Source of the DNA: Neostapfia colusana
Lineage: Eukaryota > Streptophyta > Magnoliopsida > Poales > Poaceae
NCBI GenBank assembly: GCA_030760725.1
Contig: JASWHV010000009.1
Location: 94,724,780-94,788,779 of the forward strand
Length of the DNA stretch: 64,000 bases
Reading direction: 5' to 3'
Positions 46,911 through 58,901 of the stretch are shown here, one piece after another. The notes beneath the pieces are model-generated. The model saw only the letters and a program-made list of their open reading frames with translations, was not told where the DNA came from and searched no databases. The position numbers and the translations under genes are program-made. Each line of letters begins with the position of its first letter. Positions within the stretch are counted from its first letter, which is position 1.

Positions 46911-49900
46911 TGACACGACCCCACGGTCTTGTCAAGCCAGGATCACGCTGAGGGGTGCTGCATTGCACAGCACCGGATAACACACGTCAAAGGTACAAAG
47001 CGGAAGCAAAACTTTTATTACAATAGGTGGTTTATGAACATTTTTACATCAAAATAGGTCCAGTCTACACTCACGGGCGTAGACTACGCATCAAGTTCAC
47101 GTTCAGCCCGTGAACGTGTCCTTGCTAGCACGCACGCACACTAACATGCCGGCGTGCACGACTCCCACTCGACGGGATTCCCCTCCTGGGGGTTCCGCCT
47201 CCTCTTCGGGAGTCCCTTCCTCATAGAACCCTGCAAAAGCTTCAAACACAAGCAGTGCGCACGAAGGCTCAGCAAGACTGACCCGTCTCTCCTAAACATG
47301 GAACTTCTACATGAGGGGTAATAGGTTAGATGAGGTAAAAATCAATTGCAAACACTCGCCTAATTAGTAGAACCTTACTTTCAAGTTTTAGCAGCAGGTT
47401 GTGGAGAACCTTACGCTAAGGCACATGAGAGAGCCGCAATCAAACAAGAAACACATTTCTCTCATGTACTTTGCCCAAAGTTGAAAAGAACTTTAGTTAG
47501 CTCTAAACTACAACAAATCATTAACAATCAAAGTCCATCTTTCAATCAGCAACATTTTAACATGTATCTAGCCTGTTCTTTCTACGTCACGGTACAGTGA
47601 ACAAGTGGTACTCACTGACCGCAAGGGACGGCGATTATAATCGATTTACACCTCCAGGGTTACCCGAACAACCCGTCACGTACGCCCATACTCGATGTTG
47701 CCTACAACAACCATCACGGATGTCGTACGCAACTACCTTTCACCCGTTAGCCAAATGTTGAACCGGTCCAATCGTCCCGAGCAAGAGGTCTCTGCACGCG
47801 CATCTTAGTGCCGCCAGCCGATTTACACCTCGAGCTCTCAACCTACCATCTGAAAGACCAGCTATGCCTCAACACCCAGCTACCCGAGTTACATCGGTTT
47901 CCCGGTTCCCATATAGCCGGTAGGTCTTCGGTACTATTCTAGCTTGTTCAACAGGCCCGCACACGGCTCAGTCCTCAATCGACACAAGCGGAGCTACAGC
48001 ACATAGGCCCCAAAGTCCTGCTGCCCTTAATATCCGCTCGGTCTCATTTTTCTTGCCATGTGAATCATGTGCTATCTCTACCCGAGTCGAGTGCCTCTAG
48101 CCTATGCTCGCGAGTAGTTCCAACTACTCGACTTGTACCGAATCCTACATAATCTTATCATCGCAATAGCTAACGGGTTTTCCATCCTAGTCCCAACCCA
48201 TGGTTTTCTGGGCTATGCAATTGGGTTTCCAAACAAGACTCTAATGCAAGGAATCATAATACTCAAGTAAGTGCTCAAAACAATAAAAATTTATAAAAAG
48301 GTTAATGCAAACCGGACCTTTCCTTGCTGCTCTTGGTCGTAGGCTAGCTGCTCCTCCGGAGTAATGAAGTCTAGGACTTTGGGTTCCTCCTCGACCTTAG
48401 CGACTACATGATATAAGAAGTACATGTATTAATTTAAATGCATTTGATTGAATTTAAATTTGTGAAGTCTATACTCTTACTAGACAGACCCAATGACTGT
48501 GAAACTTTGATTGTGGCTTGGTTACAACCTAAACAGAGACTTGGTCAAGTTTTAGTTGCAGCAAAGCTCATTTGAGCCCTCTACAATTAATTATGCACTT
48601 GACCTTAATTGAAGGCTTTTAGGGTGTTCTAAGGATTTTCATGAAACAAACTATGACTTTCTGAAAACTAGATTTTAAGAGGGTTCTAATGGAGTTGGTC
48701 TCACTTAATTTGAAGGTTCCTAGCTGAAGATATGAGCTAAACAATTTCAGAGAAAATTCTGAAAATGTTTCTGAACATTTTCTATTTTCTTTGGAACAGT
48801 TCCACTAATCACACCATTAGGTGGATCAAATTAGCCCAAATGGAGCTGAAATTTTTATGGTAGTTCAGGGATATTTTAGAGAACATCCCAGCAAAATTTC
48901 AGAATTTTCCTCCAAGGAACTCTCCAGTTAAAATTCCAAACAATTTAAATTTTGAGGAATTAATTCTGGAGAATTAAAGGTTTCCATGAAGTGAAACTTG
49001 ATTTTCTGGAAAGTGCTCAAAGAGCTGAATCCAACAAAATTTGGTTCACTCGATTTGGAGCTTTCTAGCCAAAGATATGATTATTTGAAGTTTGAATGAA
49101 ATATGAAAATCGGGGAAAGTTTAAACCTGCGGGTGGGCCACGGGGACACGTGTTGTGTACTGAGGCGTCGGCACACCGGGGTCTACGAGGTTCCTGCGCG
49201 CCAGCACAACAGATCCCAGCCGCACCCGATCCCGATTTGAATTTTTAAGCCGCTGACGCGTGGGCCAGCCGGCTTTGTCTTCCTCCTGACGCTCCCTCGG
49301 GCCCGCGCCGCCTCTCCTCACCGGAGCGGACCCGCAGCTCGCCGGCTTGCCGCTGCCGGCTATCGCACGGTCAGAAACTTGCCGCCAGGGGGTTGTCGAC
49401 GTCGAGGAACACGTCTGTGGGGTCAGTTCGAGATGGCGGTGAACGGAAATAGCCCGGCGACGTGCGGCGGCCTCGGTTGAGGTTCAGCGCCGTAGGTTCT
49501 AACCCGCCAAGACCTCGAACAATCGGTTCTACAGCATCAGTACACCCCTACGAAGCTCGACAAGGTTTCAAAGGTGTCCGAAGATGGCGGCAAGTTGGTC
49601 GGCACCGTGTGACCGATCGTGTCCGCCATGAACGTCCTCAATCGAGCTCAAAATTCGTCACTCCTAGTCGGTTTCATACCACAGATGCAGAAAGGAAGTT
49701 GATCGCCGGCTAGTCCAGCGCCTATGTGCAAGATTTGATAACTTAAGAAGGATCGTAGAGCGGGAATTCGAAGAATCCATACCTGAAGCTCGGTTTAAGA
49801 CCGCCGGAGCAAAATCTGGAAATTCATAGCGGATTCTTCACGGTTTGCTTCAAGACTTGGAGGAGAGCAAAACGGTGGTCGCGCACTCCTGTTGCCGCTC

Positions 49901-50974
49901 TTGCTGACCCGTGAAAGCCCCTGTGGAACGCTGTCCATGAGCGCCTGACCTTCGGCTGAGGTTAGGTTGCCGCTGTGGCGATCGTTCTCGGGCAAGGGAG
50001 GCCGGAGCTCGGGGTTCTTGGCGTCGGGGAAGTGGAGTGTGACCTCAGGGTGCTGCCTAGAAGCTCGGGGAAGGAGGGGGCGCGATGTTTTCGCGGTTTC
50101 CCGATCGAGCAGAGGGGCGGAAGGCCGGGGCTCGGTGTTCACTGGGGAGAAGGAAGCGGGTGATGATCGCTTCGGTGGGGCGCGTGGAGCGCCTTAAGAG
50201 GGCCCCGGAACCTACCCTGGGCTCGTGTGTGGAAGCGGGAAGCAGCTGGTGGCGCTGCTCCTCCTCGGTAGCGCACGAGCTGCCCTCCGTGGCGTTGAAC
50301 CGGCAGAGGCAAAGTCCACTGCTTCGGTTGCAAGTCTTCAGCAGCCTATGACAGGTGTGTCCCACCCCTATTTTAACCTCTGAGATTAACTCCTTATCAC
50401 TGTTGTAAACAGTAATCCTCACAAAGCCCCTGGTGATTTGAATTATCAACATTTGAGCCATTTGAATTGACTAGAATTGAAATTGGGTTTGGTTTGGATA
50501 AATTTCAGCACATGTTCAGTTTGGAATTCAAATAAAGTTTGAATTTGCCCCACTTAGCTCATGTCAAGATCAACTCCAAATGGAGTGAAAATTGGTGTGT
50601 GAGCTCACAAAAATGTGCTGAGTAAGAATATGTCTCCCACTTTTGAATTCATGGGATAAAAACAGTTTGAATTTGAATGTAGTTTCAAACTGCCCCCTTT
50701 CTAGCTATGCCCCAAAATGACCTCACAAGGTTTTGAATTGGGGTGAAATTTGGCATGGACATTCCTAGCAATGTGTAGGAGTTTTTCATATGCCCAGCCT
50801 CTATATATTACTTGTGGGAAATACCACTTTTGCAATATGTGAGTTTGTTCTCTAATGAGTATGTTGATGGTGGTTACTTGCTATTCAGATGTGTTCATCA
50901 AATTTCTTCAAATGAGGTGTGTGTGTGTGTGGTGATGAACACTTCAAGCATGTGTCAAAAATGAGGCCCTTACA
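46911..50974 (-). repeat. Element F 5' LTR (4.1 kb)
   Basis: Sense start TGTAAGGGCC at 50974, sense end GTCGTGTCA at 46911. TATA box at 50801-50810, inverted repeat at 48111-48130, candidate exon 2 at 48323-48403 (donor lost) and exon 3 at 47141-47230 (one-base insertion). A 134-codon open frame at 50057-50461 is not supported as a gene. Confidence 0.96.
50801..50810 (-). promoter_or_regulatory. Element F 5' LTR TATA box
   Basis: Sense TAATATATAG, same place as in the 3' LTR. Confidence 0.6.
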
Positions 50975-52535
50975 TGCATGAAGAAATGAAACTCAAAGTA
51001 TGTTCTCAAAACAATAAAATTTATAAAAAGGTTAATGCAAACCGGAGCTTGCCTTGCTGCTCTTGGTCGTAGGCTAGCTGCTCTTCCGGAGCACCAGCAC
51101 ACCTCTAGGAAGCTCGACAAAGCCTCAAAGGTGTTCAAAAATGGCGGCAAGTTGGTTGGCACCGTGTGACCGATCGTGCCCGCCATGAACGCCTTTGATC
51201 GAGCTCAAAATCCGTCACTCCTAGCCGGTTTGATGCAACTGATTTTAAAAGGAAAATGATCGCCGGATAGTCCAGCGTCTATGTGCAAGATTTGATAACC
51301 TAAGAAGGATCAGAGAGCGGAAATTCGAAGAAACCGTACCGGAAGCTCGGTTTGAGGTCGCCGGAGCAAAATCTGGAAATTCGTGGTGGATGCATCACGG
51401 TTTCCTTCAAGAATTGGAGGAGAGCAGCACGATGGCCGCGCGCTTCCGTTGCCGCTCTTGCTGGCCCGTGAATGCCCCTGTGGAACGCTGTCCACGAGCG
51501 CCCGATCTTCGGCTGAGGTTAGGTCGCCGCTGTTGCGATCGTTCTCGGGCAAGGGAGGCTGGAGCTCGGGTTTTTTTGGCGTCGGGGAAGTGGAGGTTGA
51601 CCTCAGGGTGCTGCCTAGCCGCTCGGGGGAGGAGAGGGCGCGATGTTTTCACGGTTTCTTGATCGAACAGAGGCGGAAGGCAGAGGAGCTCGGTGTTTGC
51701 ATGGGAGAAGAAAGCGAGCGATGGTCGCTTCGGTGGAGCGCGTGGAGCGCCTTAAGAAGACCCCGGAACCGACCCTGGGCTCGCGCGTGGAGGCGTGAAG
51801 CAGCTGGTGGCGCCGTCTCCCCTCGGTGGCGCACGAGCAGCCTTCGGTGGCGTTGAACAGACAGAGGCAAAGTCCACTGCTTCGGGTGCAAGTTTTGAGC
51901 AGCCACTCTATGACAGGTGGGTCCCACCTCCATTTTAACCTCTGAGATTAACTCCCTCTTACTGTTGCAAACAGTAATCCCCAAAATACCCATGGTGATT
52001 TGAATTATCTACCCCTGAGCCATTTTAATGGGTTAGAATTCAAATTGGGTTTTGTTTGTCTAAATTTCAGCACATGTTCAATTTGAAATTCAAATAAGGT
52101 TTGAATTTGCTAAACTTAGCTCATGACAAGATCAACTCCAAATGGAGTGAAATTTGGTGTGTGAGCTCACAAAAATGTGCTGAGTAAGAATATGCCTCCC
52201 ACTTTTGAATTCATGGCATTAAAATAGTTTGAATTTAAATTTGAGTTCAAACCACCCTCTTTCTAGCTATACCCAAAAGGGTTTCAAAAAGGTTTTGAAT
52301 TTGGGTGAAACTTGGCATGGACATTCCTAGCAAGGCGTAGGAGTTTTCCAAATGTCCAGCCCCTATATGATGTATGTGGGAAATGCCACTTTTGCATTTT
52401 ATGAGTTTATTCTCTAAAGAGCATGTTGATGGTGGTTACTTGCTCTTCAAATGTATTCATCAACTTTCATCAAATGTGGTGTGTGTGTGTGGTGATGAAC
52501 ACTTTCAATATGTGTCAAAGACTGAGGCCTTTACA
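50975..52535 (-). repeat. Element E 3' LTR, upstream piece, with internal deletion
   Basis: Compared with element F, about 1.2 kb is missing at roughly 51092-51097, where sequence matching 48360 jumps to sequence matching 49535. The deletion removes the start of candidate exon 2 and the intron region upstream of it. The remaining donor reads CAAG|GCAAGC. Confidence 0.88.
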
Positions 52536-52570
52536 TTCCTCCCCCCTTAAAAGAATCTCGTCCCGAGATT
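52536..52570 (-). other. Element E polypurine tract and hairpin
   Basis: Sense AAGGGGGGAGGAA abuts the LTR; inverted repeat AATCTCG-TCC-CGAGATT at 52554-52570. Confidence 0.85.
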
Positions 52571-52604
52571 ATAAGGTGAAAATGAGACAGATGACGGTGG
52601 AAAA

Positions 52605-53095
52605 TTACCGGATATGCGACGTGAAAAAGTCGGGGTAGTTAGCGCGAAGAAATCCTTCGCTCTCCCATGTCGCTTCGTCCACGAAGTGATTACTCCACAG
52701 AACTTTGCAGAACCACAATGTACGGTTGCGTGTGGTTCGGGCCTTTCCGTCAATGATCTGAACCGGTTCCCCCCGATACGTGAGATCCGGTTTCAGTTCT
52801 TCTATGTCCTCCAGCTGGATGGTAGTTGATAGCTTAAGACACTTCCTCAGCTGGGAGATGTGAAAGACGTCGTGCACACCAGAAAGTGCTTCTGGTAAAG
52901 TCAGCCGGTATGCTACCGATCCACATCTTTCTGTAATCTGAAATGGACCGATAAATTGGGGTGCCAACTTTCCTCTCACCCCGAATCTGGCCGCACCCTT
53001 CATTGGAGACACATGCAGGAATACGTGATCCCCGAGTTCAAATTGTAATGGGCGTCTCCTCCGGTCCGCATACTGTTTCTGTCAGGATTGGGCGG
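52605..53095 (-). pseudogene. pol: Element E pol C-terminus: integrase end and chromodomain
   Basis: The visible part begins in the integrase C-terminal region (QKQYADRRRRPLQF), with a TGA at 53082-53084 where element F has a Pro codon and family 1 elements an Arg codon. It continues through VSPMKGAARFGVRGKLAPQFIGPF and GVHDVFHISQLRKCL to a chromodomain (YKVLWSNH-like, here FCKVLWSNHFVDEATWE) and a stop at 52605. Apart from the one stop, this last stretch is open. Everything upstream is displaced by element H. Confidence 0.92.
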
Positions 53096-55480
53096 TGTAA
53101 AAGCCCATGAAAAGGGACTTGCAAAAACTTTTCATCACCTCACAACACCACAGCTTTTGTTGTGGATATCTTAGGAAAGATTGTGAAGAGCAAGTAACCT
53201 CCATCAAAAGAGTGATTAGAGGAGAAAGCCCTAACTTTCACAAAGCCTGATTTCTACACATGAACATGAGAGGTTGAGCTCACCCCTAGGACTTGAAAAG
53301 TCTTGGGAAGGTTCAAGCCAAGTTTCATGCAAACCCAACCCTTTTGAGGCAATTTTGGAGGCAAGTGAAAAAGACGCCAATTTGAATGTAAATTCAAATC
53401 ACAGCAACTTTCCTCCCTCAAATTCAAAAGTTAGCTTCATATTCAAACTAAGCACATTTTTCTGAGTTAGCCCACCAATTTTCATCCCCAGTGGAGTTCA
53501 TTGTGTAAAGAGCTAAATTTGCAAGAATTCAAAACTGAATTTGAATTTCAGTTTAAACATGAAGCAAATTTAGCCAAACACAGTTCAAATTTGAGAACTC
53601 AAATTCAAACTAAGACTTGGTGACTAAGTCAATAATTCAATTGTGAGTAGCTGAGGATATTTTGGCACAACAGAATTGAGAGAAATGGAAAAAAATAATT
53701 AGAGGGGAGGTCCCACCTGTCAGCAGTCTTAACAGAGAAGTCTCCCCACTAATCTTTCCCTCTCTCGGCCGAGACCGCGCGCCAGCTGCGGCCAGCACCG
53801 GCGTCCGACCGACTCACCCCTGCCACCTCACGGTGCAAAAGTCGCGGCTCAAAGGCCAGCGCACACGCTACGCCACCCCTTCTTCCGTTTCCGAGTGAGA
53901 ACGACCACCACCCGAGCTCCTTCCTCGGCTCCGTGCAAGAACAGAGCGCCGACCTCCGTTGATCCCCAGCGTCCGAGAGCTAGGACCCGTCTCGTGCCCG
54001 GAGAGCTATATGAAAAAGGTCCGCTTCAAGGTGCGTGACACGCTCGTGACGACCGTTACTCCTCTCGTACTTCGTCGGGGTAGTATTTGGCCGTTTATCC
54101 ATTCGGTGTTCAAAATAACGAAGGTTGCAAAACGAGGAAATTTGGAGTAGATAGTTTACCACCAGGGATTCCGAGCTACACACACGTTCTGCACTGGTAC
54201 ACAACCACCTAGGATCAAAAACCAGCAAGAACCATGGGCTAGGGTTACGGTTCTTTGAAATTTTCGGGGCACAGCCGATATCGGGCCTAGGTCGACGGTG
54301 AGCCCCTAGTTGCCGATGTTTCTCGCGAGATAAGAGTCCTGGACTTTGCTCCCTAGGTCGTGGCGATGCTGTAGGAGCTAACCGGAGCAAGGTTAGAGCA
54401 GTACAGTGCCCTAGCGACGTCACCGATGTTACCGTCGTGCCTAGGTTTCCGGCCATCCTCGATCCGAGGTAAGGCCGGCAACGTGTTCCTCGCGCAAAAA
54501 TGTGCAGTTGCGGCAAAAATCAGCAAGTTCCGAGGGCCGGAACCCCTTCCCGGCGAGAGCTCCGGCGAGCTCGGCGGCAGGGTCGCGCGGGGGCTGGAGG
54601 AAGACGAAGGGGGTAGGCCCCACTCATCAGTGGCAGGAAGTAAACGTGCGGGATTTTCTGTGGTCTAGGATCCAGTGTGGCTGCACGAGAAAGGGTCTGT
54701 GGCCCCGTGTGGCTCGGCTCCAGCAGTCGACACGTGTGAGATGGACCCACCTGCAGGATTTAAACATTTTGAGAATTTCCAGTTTTGGTTCAAACTTCAA
54801 ATGAATAGAACTTATGCTAGGAAACTCCAAATCCAATGAACCAAATTTTGCTGAACTCATAATTCTGAGTACTTTCCAACAATATCAATTTCAGTTCATG
54901 AAACCTAATAGTTTTCCATAATTAATTCCCTAAAATTAAACTGTTGGGAATTTTATCTGGAGAATTACTTTATGAAAAATGCTGAAATTTGGCTGAGAGG
55001 ATAATTGGAAAATCATTGAGTCACAGTAAAATTTCAGACTTATCCAAGCTCATTTAGTCCCCCTAATTGGGTGATTAAGTGAACTGCCCTGAGAAAATAG
55101 AAAAATGTACAGAAACATTTCTCAGATTTTCTCAAATCTTATTTAGGGCATAACTTTTGGTAGATTTCTTCAAATGACATGAAACCAATTCCATTAGAAC
55201 CATCTTAAATTCTAGTTTCCAGAAAGTAATGGTTGGAGCCATGAAAACCACTGGAATTACATAGAGGCTCAAATAATGACCATATAGGCTTTTATTTGCA
55301 CAAGTCTCAAATGAACTTTGTTTCGAATGAAACTTGGTCAAGACTCTGGTTAGGACCCTACCAAGCCACCATAAAAATTTCAGAACCAAAGGGGAGGGCT
55401 AGCTAGAGTTATTAGTAATTAGGTATTCAAGTTTACACATTGCATTTAAATTGACATGTAGAATAATCATTAACGTGTAG

Positions 55481-55561
55481 TCGCTGAAGGCGAGGAGACC
55501 CCGGAAGTGCTCGACTTCCTCCTTCCGGAAGAAGACCTAACTACTGACCAGCAGCAACAAG
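55481..55561 (+). other. Candidate LTR exon 2 of element H
   Basis: Acceptor CGTGTAG and donor CAAG|GCAAGC (GC type). 26 full codons, phase 1 at both ends, acidic peptide ending TTDQQQQ. Matches element A (7651-7728) with changes mainly at third positions, and element F (36916-36996) at the protein level. Confidence 0.52.
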
Positions 55562-56570
55562 GCAAGCCCCGGTTTGCATTAACCCTTTTATAAGTTTTGC
55601 TTTGGTTACATGTTTCTTATGAAGTATGAATGTGCATTAGGTATAGGATGGATGGAACCCCACTTGCATAACCCAAACGTTTCCTACAAGAGTGAGGGTA
55701 GTGTCTAAGACCTCGAATAGACAGACTATGCTTAATGATTCATAGGACTTCGGTACAAGTCGAGTAGTTGGAATCTACTCGCGCGTGGGACACACGGGAT
55801 TGGTTCGAGTGATGTGAGATCACTTTAGTAATGAAAATGAGACTAGGCAGGGGCTAGGGCGCAGCAAGAGGAAGTCTTGTGTGCACATCCCTGTCCGTGT
55901 CGATTGAGGACCGATCCATGTGCGGCCCTGCTGAACAAGTATTGAATGTACCGAAGGCATATCGGATATATGGGCCCCGATAAACCGATGTAACCTAAAC
56001 CTCCGGGCGTCGAGGCATAACGCACCGATTTATAGGTGTAGGCTGAGGGCAGCAAGGTGGAAATCTACCAACGGGCATAGAGAGATGCTCCGTGTGGGGA
56101 ACCTCCTGCTCGTTTAGGTGCGACCGGTTCGACGTTTGGGCTGTTGGGTGAAAGGTTGTCCCATACGACATCGAGTGAGCGTGCTGTGCAGATCCACGGG
56201 TGGGCGTACGTGATGTGCTCTTTGGGTTTCCCTGCAGGTGTATATCGAGTCGATTCACCGTCCCTCGTGGTGACGAGTACTGCTTGTTCACTGTGTCGTA
56301 ACGTAGATGATTTATGGAATGTTATGATTCAATATTGCTGTTATGGTATAATTGTATTGATACATGTGTGCCACCAAATATTTCTTACTAAATTTCAGAT
56401 TCCTGAACTGTTAACTTGTGGCTAAAAGATGAACTTGTAGCCGTGTCCATTTGATGCACTGTTACTATCCTATGTTCATTGTATACCTCATGTAGAGTTT
56501 CATGCGTAGGTGAGTCGGTTAAGTCTTGTTGAGCCATCGTGCTCACGGTTGCTGCTTAAGTGTTTTTCAG

Positions 56571-56668
56571 GTGAGGAGACACCCACAGACTCGGAGTACG
56601 AGTCCACCGGCGAGGGTTACCCTCCGTCAGGGACCACGGCTGAGTGGGAGCCGTACACGCTGCGCTGA
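56571..56668 (+). other. Candidate LTR exon 3 of element H
   Basis: Acceptor TGTTTTTCAG. Phase-1 glycine codon, then an acidic peptide to TGA at 56666-56668, ending EWEPYTLR. Same length as in element A. Confidence 0.48.
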
Positions 56669-56926
56669 GCTGAGACGTGCATCTAGTGTGGGTTGCCCTA
56701 GGGCTGGGCAACCGACTTTTGCTAGATAGGCGGTTGTGAGTTGTGTAATTTAGACTTCTGCTGTGTAATATAAACAATAGTTTGTAACTGAAGTTTTACC
56801 TGTTTGTACAGTTCAGTTGTTTTCCCATGTAATATATTGTGTTCTTATGACGTGTGCTGTGGGTGTCGCATCGTGCGGCATCAACCTCTGCGATCCTGGA
56901 TGAGCGGATCCCGGTCCACCACAGCC

Positions 56927-56938
56927 TCGTATCAGAGC
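56927..56938 (+). other. Element H primer-binding site, second base changed
   Basis: TCGTATCAGAGC instead of TGGTATCAGAGC, three bases after the LTR end. The match to initiator-Met tRNA continues downstream (CAGG). Confidence 0.85.
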
Positions 56939-58901
56939 CAGGTTTGGGGATAGCACAGTACTTAAGGATATATTACTGGAAAACTTAGGTTTACGGTGAG
57001 GATTCGGTAGTTGCCCAAGTAAGGACTATATTAGCATAGTTACTTAAAGTGGCAATGACTAACCTATGTGTTATAATTCTGAATTTTAATTATGTAACGA
57101 CACACCTACGCTCTGGTAAGAATGGTAAGGAACGCTACCGAAAGCGGTTCAATTTTGGTTAGCTCCCCTAACGAGGAACGTGGTTCAGGGATAGGTCTCA
57201 CAGCTTGGTGTGAGATGTCAATATGAAACTCTTGGACTCTTAATGTTACTGAGTTTATATGAAACTCTGATCCCTAGCGTGCATTAGGCAAGCAAGTGGA
57301 GACCCCATCGCGTGGTCAGTAACGCGAGAGTGTGTTCGTCTGGAAATAGCCCAGGAGGACATACGCAGCGCTTGCCATCGGCGTGCCCTGCAGGGCAGTC
57401 GGTGGTATCTGTTGGGTTGATAACATTCCCAACCGTGACGACCCGTTCATGACATACTCGGGTTCCCCGTCGTGTGGTGTTGAAACATGATCACGTACCT
57501 TGAGACGTGACCTAACTCAAGGACGGCCATATGACAATGATACGGGCGTTTGTATTTACTTTCAAATATGGTCCTGCCTCAAATGAGAACAACCATTGAG
57601 TGCATCATTATTGTGTGGTCTTCTGCAGGTACTAACCACGTATGTATATGTGTAGTAAACGTTTGCGAGAGACCGTTTAGTGCCACAATTGAGACTTATA
57701 TGCCGGTATATTCCGGTTAGGATTTTCTTTTGTAAGGAACGTAGTACCGACATAGTATAGGCATGTGCATGAAAAATAATGATAAAAAGAAACTAAAATC
57801 ACTAAGTTTCAACATTTAGGACCCTGGTCGGGTAGAGGAAGGTGATAGTTGAGCAGGATAGCCAAAAGACAGAAAAACAGAGTGCTCTGTTTTGGGCAGC
57901 AAGTTTGCTGAGCTTCAACAGAGCATAACTCACAGGTCTTTTAACCCAGGGAAGTGTGGTATATAGTTCTGTAAATATATTTAAGTGCTCTACAACTTTG
58001 TTGTAGACTTCTAGAGCTGAATCACACCTTAAGATGGCTTAAATCCCAGAGGAATGTAAACTGTCCAGAAGCTGGACAGAGTTAAACACTCTCAGGACTG
58101 TTCTGTTTTTCAAACATAACTCCCAGTAGAAAAATCTAAAATTTTCATATGATACATATTTAGAAAGGGTAGAAGATGTGTTACATCTTTGCAATTCAAA
58201 GTTTCCGAAATTTCAGCACAGAATTCAGTGGGAATCAGAGTTGAAAACAGCAACTTCCCAAGGGAGGTGCTGTTGAAATTCTTCTAGAAATTCTGCTGAC
58301 TTTGAATTACCATAACTTTTTAACCATAGCTGATCTGAGGGCAAATAAGTACTCGTTGGAAATATACTGAAGTTAACTTTAACTTTGGTATTCAGCTTGA
58401 GTCGGGAAAATGCCAAGAACCAGATCAAAATCTTGGATATGTAGAAACTGGTCGTTCTGGCAGAGGAATGACAGTTGAACTCATTTGAGAGATTGTTGTA
58501 CCCTAGGGGGTTTAAGTACTTCCAATGGAGTAGAACATGCTCATGAGTGGTTATATTCAACTAGTGAAAGATTTGAGTATAGGTGTTACTCAAGTTTCTT
58601 TTACTAGAGACCATGTTTGTGTCGTATTGAAGGTAAGAGGGTGGTATACGTGATCACAACGCGATAGTAACGTCTCGTAGTGACCAAACCTAGTTGTGGT
58701 GAGCGTCCAAAGAGGAGGTTCATCAAGTTGGATTAAACTAGCTTGTATTTGGTGTGGTAATGGTGTAGCTTGTGCAAAGTTATTACATTATCTACATACG
58801 AGATGTATCGCATGATTTATTGTCATTATGTTTTTATGCCTATTTCATTTGACTCAATGCAATATGTTGCGGGACTGATGGTTATTGTTGTATGGTTGCA
58901 G
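56939..58901 (+). other. Element H untranslated leader
   Basis: About 2 kb, colinear with element A's leader and without orf0 or any other supported reading frame. It ends GTATGGTTGCAG directly before the gag ATG. Confidence 0.65.

Larger units (their letters stand above)
22852..50974 (-). mobile_element. Element F: complete Ty3/gypsy element, family 2, with element G nested in its 3' LTR
   Basis: 5' LTR 46911-50974, primer site 46895-46906, leader, orf0, gag, pol, polypurine tract and 3' LTR (22852-23690 plus 36345-39573). It is flanked by the 5-bp duplication TGCAT and inserted into the 3' LTR of element E, a related copy. About 15 differences are visible in the first 325 bp of the paired LTRs, so it is older than element G inside it. 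gag-pol is broken at many sites; orf0 is open. Confidence 0.97.
50975..53095 (-). mobile_element. Element E, right piece: rest of 3' LTR and end of pol
   Basis: Resumes at the second TGCAT copy and runs through the 3' LTR (to 52535), polypurine tract and C-terminal pol, until element H interrupts it at 53096. Its 5' half must lie to the right of H, outside the window. Confidence 0.92.
53096..56923 (+). repeat. Element H 5' LTR (3.8 kb)
   Basis: Starts TGTAAAAGCC and ends CCACCACA. It contains a GC-rich block around 53700-54700 with a possible donor GAG|GTAAGG at 54469, candidate exons at 55481-55561 and 56571-56668, and an inverted repeat at 55761-55781. I see no certain TATA box. Confidence 0.94.
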
